Part shown: positions 7,187-11,006 of the stretch, piece after piece
How positions within the stretch are numbered: the stretch's first letter is position 1
Layout of the letters: every line of letters begins with the position of its first letter
NCBI GenBank assembly: GCA_021604265.1
Contig: BQIY01000035.1
Location: 1-11,006 of the forward strand
Length of the DNA: 11,006 bases
Reading direction: 5' to 3'
DNA from: Nitrospirales bacterium
GTDB lineage: Bacteria; Nitrospirota; Nitrospiria; Nitrospirales; UBA8639
The notes under the pieces: generated by a model
Told to the model about the DNA's origin: nothing
Databases searched by the model: none
What the model saw: the letters and a program-made list of their open reading frames with translations, nothing else
Position numbers and translations under genes: made by a program

Positions 7187-9698
7187 GCTTATTGATGCAT
7201 TGAACCGTCTGCAATCACTCCGGTCTGATGATGATCTCACTGGATTGGATTCACTCCAGAACCCGACAGATAATTTCCAGGAAGCACTGGTGACTGCGGA
7301 GGCCCTCGAGGTGGTTTCTGACCCTCAGCCCGTTCTGTCAGAACCCATTCATGAGGACAATGGTCAGCCGCTAGTCTCTATGGAAATTAATCAAAAAGCG
7401 TGGGTAGAGCTTGCGCGACGAGAATATTTGCAAGGATATGTGCGCGACGGAGGCGGGACGGTGAAGTTTGTCGTACTGCCGGACGCTGACAGCCATAAAT
7501 CGTTTGCCGACGAGTTAGGGGACAGCGCCAATCAAGAAGAATTCGTATTTGCTAAAGTGGACGCGCGATATACCAAAGCCCATATGGTAGACCGTTTGTT
7601 TCATAAAGTTGCCAAGCAATTAGATTGGGATGAGTTGGCGTATGAGTATGTGGTGCGACTCCTGATCGATCATGGCTACCAAGTACCTTCTCAGCGAAAA
7701 GAATTTACGTTGCACCATGTTGCGACGCTCAATGACCGGAAGGAGCCATTGTTGCGCCGTGACCTTCAGACCTGGCTGGAAGAGACCATTGAAAGCGATG
7801 CCAATCTGTGCCGTGAGTTTCGAATGGCCGTCATCCGGCTGTGTTTAGCGCAACTCGAAAGTGGAGAATCAGACCGTGTGTTAGCCAATGCCGTGAAAGA
7901 CTGGCTCTGTGGAGAACTTCGCTTGATTTCTGGGGTGAAAAAAGCGCTGATCTTCCAGAAAATTGTTCGCCATAATGCTCGCTATTTACTCTCGTCGCTG
8001 ACTCACTGGCTTCGGCTTGCAGGGAAACGCGGATTAATCATGACGTTGGATATTTCTCGCTATCTTGTCGCCAAACGGCCATCTGACCCCGATAGGTCAT
8101 TGTATTATAGTCCTACGGCTGTTCTCGATCTGTACGATATGCTTCGACAGTTTATCGATACGTCTGATGAATTAGAAGGGTTCATGATGGTGGTACATGC
8201 GCCTCCTGAATTTTTAACCGATACCAAGCGGGGTATTGACCGTTATGAAGCGCTGAAACATCGCATTTGGGATGATGTGCGAGACAAGCATCGACAGAAT
8301 CCGTTGGTCCCGCTGGTGCGATTGTCTCCCACCGCGCCCTCGTTGGCATCTTTGACCGTTGGAGAGGCTATCACCGCCAGTCCCGAAAACGAAACATTAA
8401 TGGCCAGACGGGTGATTGAAGGTCTACGCGCAGGGGTTCCAAATCGTCATGTGGTGAAGACGTTAGGATGTTCTCAAGGGGAAATTGAATGGCGCTTCCG
8501 ACGGTTATTGGAAGGGACTCAACAGAATATTGCGACGAATCAGTGTTCCAAGGGACTCATTGTGGAGGGGAGTTTCGGAAGCGGAAAGTCCCATGTGTTG
8601 GAATATCTCCAGAATGTGGCGCTGGAGTCGAATTTTATCTGTAGTCGAGTCGTGATTAGCAAGGAAACGCCTCTGTATCATCCAGTCCGACTGTTTCATG
8701 CGGCGGTTGAATCGGCCGTCATCCCGGATAAAAAAGGTGAACTGCTTTCGGAAATTGCCAGTCAGTGCGATTCCTGGGACCCGAAGTATAAAAATTTCTC
8801 GACGTGGGTCAATAGTGCAGAAAGTGAGATTGACCCGCGTTTTGCCTCGACCCTGTTTCTCCATGAACGGATGGGCACAGATCAGGAGTTGGGGTACCGT
8901 ATGGCTCGATTTTGGACGGGCGATCCACTTGGAATCGGAGAGCTCAAAAAATACTTAAAAGAATGTGGGATAGCCGGACGATATAGTTTCGGGAAAATTT
9001 CACAGGCTGAATTGGCGTCTCAACGGTTTCAATTTGCCTCTCGAATGATCCAAGCGGCCGGGTATGCCGGATGGATTCTTCTCGTTGATGAAGTCGAAGT
9101 GATCGGCCGGTATTCTGTGAATCAACGAGCCAAGTCGTATGCCGAGTTGGCTCGATTAGTCGGAGGCCAGGACAGGGTCAGCTATCCCGGTATTGGCGTT
9201 GTCGTCGCGCTGACGGATGATTTTCAGCAAGAGGTCCTGGAGGGAAAAGGGGACATGATGAAAATTCCTCAACGTCTCCAGGCGGTATCATCTGACGAGA
9301 ATATCAAACTGGCCGAACAGGCTGAATTGGGCATGAAATTAGTCGAATCTCGAAGAATTCCGATTGAAGGGCCAACGGAACCATTGATTCAGCAGACGAA
9401 TCAAACTATTCGTTCTCTTCATGTTCAAGCCCATAATTGGCGTGATTGGGATCATTCTGCCATTGTTCCTCATATTGAGGTCCTGCCAGGGACACGTATG
9501 CGGGAATATGTCAAAAGCTGGATCACGGAATTGGATTTGAAACGTTTGATGCCCGATGAAGCGGTTGAAATTGAGGTGGATAATCTCAAGCCTCATTATG
9601 AAGAGGATCGAGTTCTGGCCACAGTGAGTCAGGATGACTCCAGTGATTCCAGGATTGCACGTTCAGGCAATGCATCTGAAGGTCCCGACGAGGTCTGA
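7179..9698 (+). CDS. Tandem P-loop protein: degenerate N-terminal domain plus DUF2791/BREX-type ATPase
   Basis: An 839-residue soluble protein. About 405-735 matches the DUF2791 (BrxC/BrxD-like, 'BREX system ATP-binding domain') family. It starts with ARRVIEGLRAGVPNR, then has Walker A GSFGSGKS (G464-S471), the conserved VVISKETPLYHPVRLF (K495), DPRFASTLFLHER, FWTGDPLGIGELK, and Walker B WILLVDEVEVIGRY (D637, E638). It closes with YAELARLVGG and ALTDDF. About 60-400 looks like a second, degenerate copy. VVLPDADSHKS (98-108) aligns with IVEGSFGSGKS (461-471) but has His for the Gly before Lys, and LIMTLDISRY aligns with the Walker B but has I292 for the catalytic Glu. The first 55 residues are acidic and probably flexible; the tail after 735 ends in an acidic Ser/Asp-rich stretch. 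An in-frame TAA just upstream makes ATG 7179 the earliest start. Related proteins act in phage defence or DNA processing, but its own role is unknown. Confidence 0.88.
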   Translation: MSKLIDALNRLQSLRSDDDLTGLDSLQNPTDNFQEALVTAEALEVVSDPQPVLSEPIHEDNGQPLVSMEINQKAWVELARREYLQGYVRDGGGTVKFVVLPDADSHKSFADELGDSANQEEFVFAKVDARYTKAHMVDRLFHKVAKQLDWDELAYEYVVRLLIDHGYQVPSQRKEFTLHHVATLNDRKEPLLRRDLQTWLEETIESDANLCREFRMAVIRLCLAQLESGESDRVLANAVKDWLCGELRLISGVKKALIFQKIVRHNARYLLSSLTHWLRLAGKRGLIMTLDISRYLVAKRPSDPDRSLYYSPTAVLDLYDMLRQFIDTSDELEGFMMVVHAPPEFLTDTKRGIDRYEALKHRIWDDVRDKHRQNPLVPLVRLSPTAPSLASLTVGEAITASPENETLMARRVIEGLRAGVPNRHVVKTLGCSQGEIEWRFRRLLEGTQQNIATNQCSKGLIVEGSFGSGKSHVLEYLQNVALESNFICSRVVISKETPLYHPVRLFHAAVESAVIPDKKGELLSEIASQCDSWDPKYKNFSTWVNSAESEIDPRFASTLFLHERMGTDQELGYRMARFWTGDPLGIGELKKYLKECGIAGRYSFGKISQAELASQRFQFASRMIQAAGYAGWILLVDEVEVIGRYSVNQRAKSYAELARLVGGQDRVSYPGIGVVVALTDDFQQEVLEGKGDMMKIPQRLQAVSSDENIKLAEQAELGMKLVESRRIPIEGPTEPLIQQTNQTIRSLHVQAHNWRDWDHSAIVPHIEVLPGTRMREYVKSWITELDLKRLMPDEAVEIEVDNLKPHYEEDRVLATVSQDDSSDSRIARSGNASEGPDEV

Positions 9699-9769
9699 CC
9701 GTGTGGCGACGTTGTGTGTCCCTGCGCGTTGCAGTTCAACTTCGGATGCGACCCGTCCTTTTTTCAGAT

Positions 9770-9804
9770 GAAGCGTAAGAGATCATTGAGGTCTCATACG
9801 CTTC
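9770..9804. terminator. Long stem-loop after the ATPase gene, terminator-like but no U-tract
   Basis: GAAGCGTA (9770-9777) pairs with TACGCTTC (9797-9804). After one A-A mismatch, GAGATC (9779-9784) pairs with GGTCTC (9790-9795) with one G-U, leaving the loop ATTGA. That makes 14 pairs in 35 bases, about 70 bases past the ATPase stop codon. The bases after it (TCGCGCCTAGG) contain no U-tract and the other strand has none either, so intrinsic termination would be inefficient. It may instead protect the 3' end of the mRNA. Confidence 0.45.
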
Positions 9805-9932
9805 TCGCGCCTAGGATTCAGTTCTGCTCCCTCTCGCCGAGATGACCCTATTAGTGTTATTCTGATCTTGGTGTGGATGGTCGTAAGCGTACACGTCTTT
9901 CAAGATTCAATTCCCAATTTGATCTTCTTTCA

Positions 9933-9963
9933 ATGACGGCCTTACGGCTCGAAGGCCTGTCAT
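9933..9963. promoter_or_regulatory. Second stem-loop, ahead of the transporter gene
   Basis: ATGAC (9933-9937) and GGCCTT (9938-9943) pair with AAGGCC (9952-9957) and GTCAT (9959-9963), with one bulged T at 9958 and the 8-base loop ACGGCTCG. That gives eleven pairs. No U-tract follows. It lies about 120 bases ahead of the transporter ATG, so it may be a leader structure of that gene or a second mRNA-end structure of the ATPase transcript. Confidence 0.35.
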
Positions 9964-10074
9964 CGTATCGATCTTGACCATTCTTCTCGGTACCTCACCC
10001 CTCGTATCTCGAACGCGAGTTTTGAGCTTCTAGAGAATCTATTGTTCCGTTAGGCCCTGAGTGAGTTGAAATTT

Positions 10075-10089
10075 ATGTGTAAGCAATGA
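10075..10089 (+). other. 4-codon mini-ORF overlapping the transporter start (ATGA)
   Basis: ATG TGT AAG CAA TGA at 10075-10089 has its stop overlapping the transporter ATG in the typical ATGA coupling arrangement. A weak GAGTGAG-like purine run precedes it, while the transporter ATG has no good site of its own. A chance match of this length is easy, so this is only a suggestion of reinitiation. Confidence 0.25.
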
Positions 10090-11006
10090 CCACGTTCTCT
10101 CAGACAGAATCGTCTATCAGCCTTCGAAAGGTTTTTGAATTATGGTGGCCTCTAGCTGGGAGTTGGGTGCTCATGGGCATCGAGCTCCCTATTGTGAGCG
10201 CCGTGATGGCGCGATTGGCTGCCCCCGAGATTCATCTCGCGGCGTATGGAGGCGTGGTCTTTCCGATTGCCCTGATCATCGAGGCTCCGGTCATTATGCT
10301 CTTGGCGGCCTCAACGGCGTTATCCCGAGACTGGACGTCATATGTGTTTCTTCGACGATTTATGTTTCGCATGTCGGGCGTTCTGACTCTGCTTCATATC
10401 CTTGTGGCGTTTTCTCCGCTGTATGATGTGGTGGTTGCCGATATTCTCGATGTTCCTGAGCCAATTCGAGAACCGGCTCGAATCGGGCTCATGCTCATGA
10501 CGCCTTGGACCGGTGCGATCGCTATTCGGCGGTTTCAGCAAGGAGTCATGATTCGATATGGCCAAACTCGGTCCATTGGTCTTGGTACGGCACTTCGATT
10601 ATTTGTCAATATTTCCATTTTAGGGTGTGGACTCTATTGGGGGACGGTTCCCGGAATCGTTGTGGCGACCGTGGCGGTAGCGTTGGGTGTGCTGACGGAA
10701 GCGGCTGTTGTCAATCGATTAGTTCAACCGCTTTTACTTCGAATGCAAGCTGAGCAGGACACCGTGTCGTTGCCTTTGACGATGAGTCGTCTGCTGAAAT
10801 TTTACGTTCCACTGGCAATGACGTCGCTTCTCGCACTCATTGCGCTACCAATTGGCAGTGCGGCCTTGAGCCGTATGCCTCGTGCCTTAGAGTCATTAGC
10901 CGTGTGGCCTGTGATGGCCGGACTCTCATTTACTCTCCGAAGTCTTGGGTTAGCCTTTCAAGAGGTGGTGGTCGCGATGGTCGGGTACCCTGGGGCCAAA
11001 AAAATT
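10086..11006 (+). CDS. Multi-pass membrane protein, MATE/MOP-ANKH-like transporter, N-terminal part
   Basis: An open frame of 307 codons from ATG 10086 runs off the right edge. An in-frame TAA just upstream (10080-10082) leaves this as the earliest start. The product is strongly hydrophobic with about seven or eight membrane segments. The first three are about 19-41 (LWWPLAGSWVLMGIELPIVS), 52-75 (AAYGGVVFPIALIIEAPVIM) and 90-112. About 240 (KFYVPLAMTSLLALIALPIG) begins a second half resembling the first, with PLA then a small-residue helix. Two similar bundles starting after a FxxPL motif are characteristic of MATE/MOP-type carriers, and loop features such as LLAASTALSRD and ARIGLMLMTPWTGAIAIRR recall bacterial relatives of the eukaryotic ANKH protein. 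The substrate cannot be told; drug, lipid-linked sugar or small anion export are possible. The membrane transporter call is strong and the subfamily call moderate. Confidence 0.75.
   Translation, partial: MTTFSQTESSISLRKVFELWWPLAGSWVLMGIELPIVSAVMARLAAPEIHLAAYGGVVFPIALIIEAPVIMLLAASTALSRDWTSYVFLRRFMFRMSGVLTLLHILVAFSPLYDVVVADILDVPEPIREPARIGLMLMTPWTGAIAIRRFQQGVMIRYGQTRSIGLGTALRLFVNISILGCGLYWGTVPGIVVATVAVALGVLTEAAVVNRLVQPLLLRMQAEQDTVSLPLTMSRLLKFYVPLAMTSLLALIALPIGSAALSRMPRALESLAVWPVMAGLSFTLRSLGLAFQEVVVAMVGYPGAKKI

Larger units (their letters stand above)
9699..10085. other. Intergenic stretch of about 390 bases with two stem-loops
   Basis: No gene was recognised. It contains the two strongest stem-loops of the window (9770-9804 and 9933-9963), listed separately, and a T6 run at 9759-9764 that precedes rather than follows the first one. 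It separates the ATPase gene from the transporter gene, so the two are probably separate transcription units. Confidence 0.5.

Noticed and set aside
10142..10753. Two other-frame plus-strand ORFs in the transporter region
   Set aside because: The frame from 10086 is open to the window end and encodes consistent membrane helices. The alternative frames give Cys/Ser/Arg-rich products without helices.
1..11006. tRNA, rRNA, CRISPR array, insertion sequence
   Set aside because: No T-arm-like GGTTCGAATCC context, rRNA motif, regularly spaced repeat array, or transposase with terminal inverted repeats was found by eye.

Overview
The window looks like ordinary bacterial chromosome with roughly balanced base composition. 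Compact genes are separated by unusually roomy intergenic gaps. A GlnRS, a DUF1579 secreted protein, a large TPR lipoprotein and a DUF2791/BREX-type ATPase among housekeeping genes would fit a diderm such as a Nitrospira-like bacterium. That taxonomic guess is inference from gene flavour and base composition only. The lipoprotein signal and the AsmA/YdbH-like N-terminus do support a two-membrane cell.

Layout. On the minus strand, 1-420 is the N-terminal part of a membrane-anchored AsmA/YdbH-like protein that leaves the window at its left edge. It is divergent from glnS (537-2228, +), a full-length glutaminyl-tRNA synthetase. All clear genes after that are on the plus strand. They are a secreted DUF1579 protein (2487-3140), a small unrecognised protein (3612-3851) preceded by a possible overlapping short ORF behind a hairpin, a 605-residue lipoprotein with a long charged linker and C-terminal TPR-like repeats (4303-6120), and a 42-residue single-pass membrane protein (6541-6669). 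The membrane protein's frame continues past an amber codon into a second hydrophobic segment. Next comes an 839-residue protein with a DUF2791/BREX-type P-loop ATPase in its C-terminal half (7179-9698). The last gene is the start of a multi-pass membrane protein resembling the MATE/MOP-ANKH transporter group (10086-end, cut by the window).

The genes do not form an obvious operon: every plus-strand gap exceeds 250 bases, apart from the doubtful short ORFs. They mix translation (glnS), envelope functions (YdbH-like protein, lipoprotein, small membrane protein, transporter) and one nucleotide-driven protein of a family linked to phage defence. No rRNA, tRNA, CRISPR array or insertion sequence was recognised.

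The most interesting item is the 7179-9698 gene. Its C-terminal half has intact Walker A and Walker B motifs. Its N-terminal half appears to be a second, degenerate copy of the same fold in which the equivalent motifs have lost key residues, so it looks like a tandem pseudo-ATPase/ATPase. It has no visible BREX partners in this window. Several intergenic stem-loops without U-tracts, and short ORFs overlapping the start codons of two genes, suggest post-transcriptional control, but these are weaker observations.
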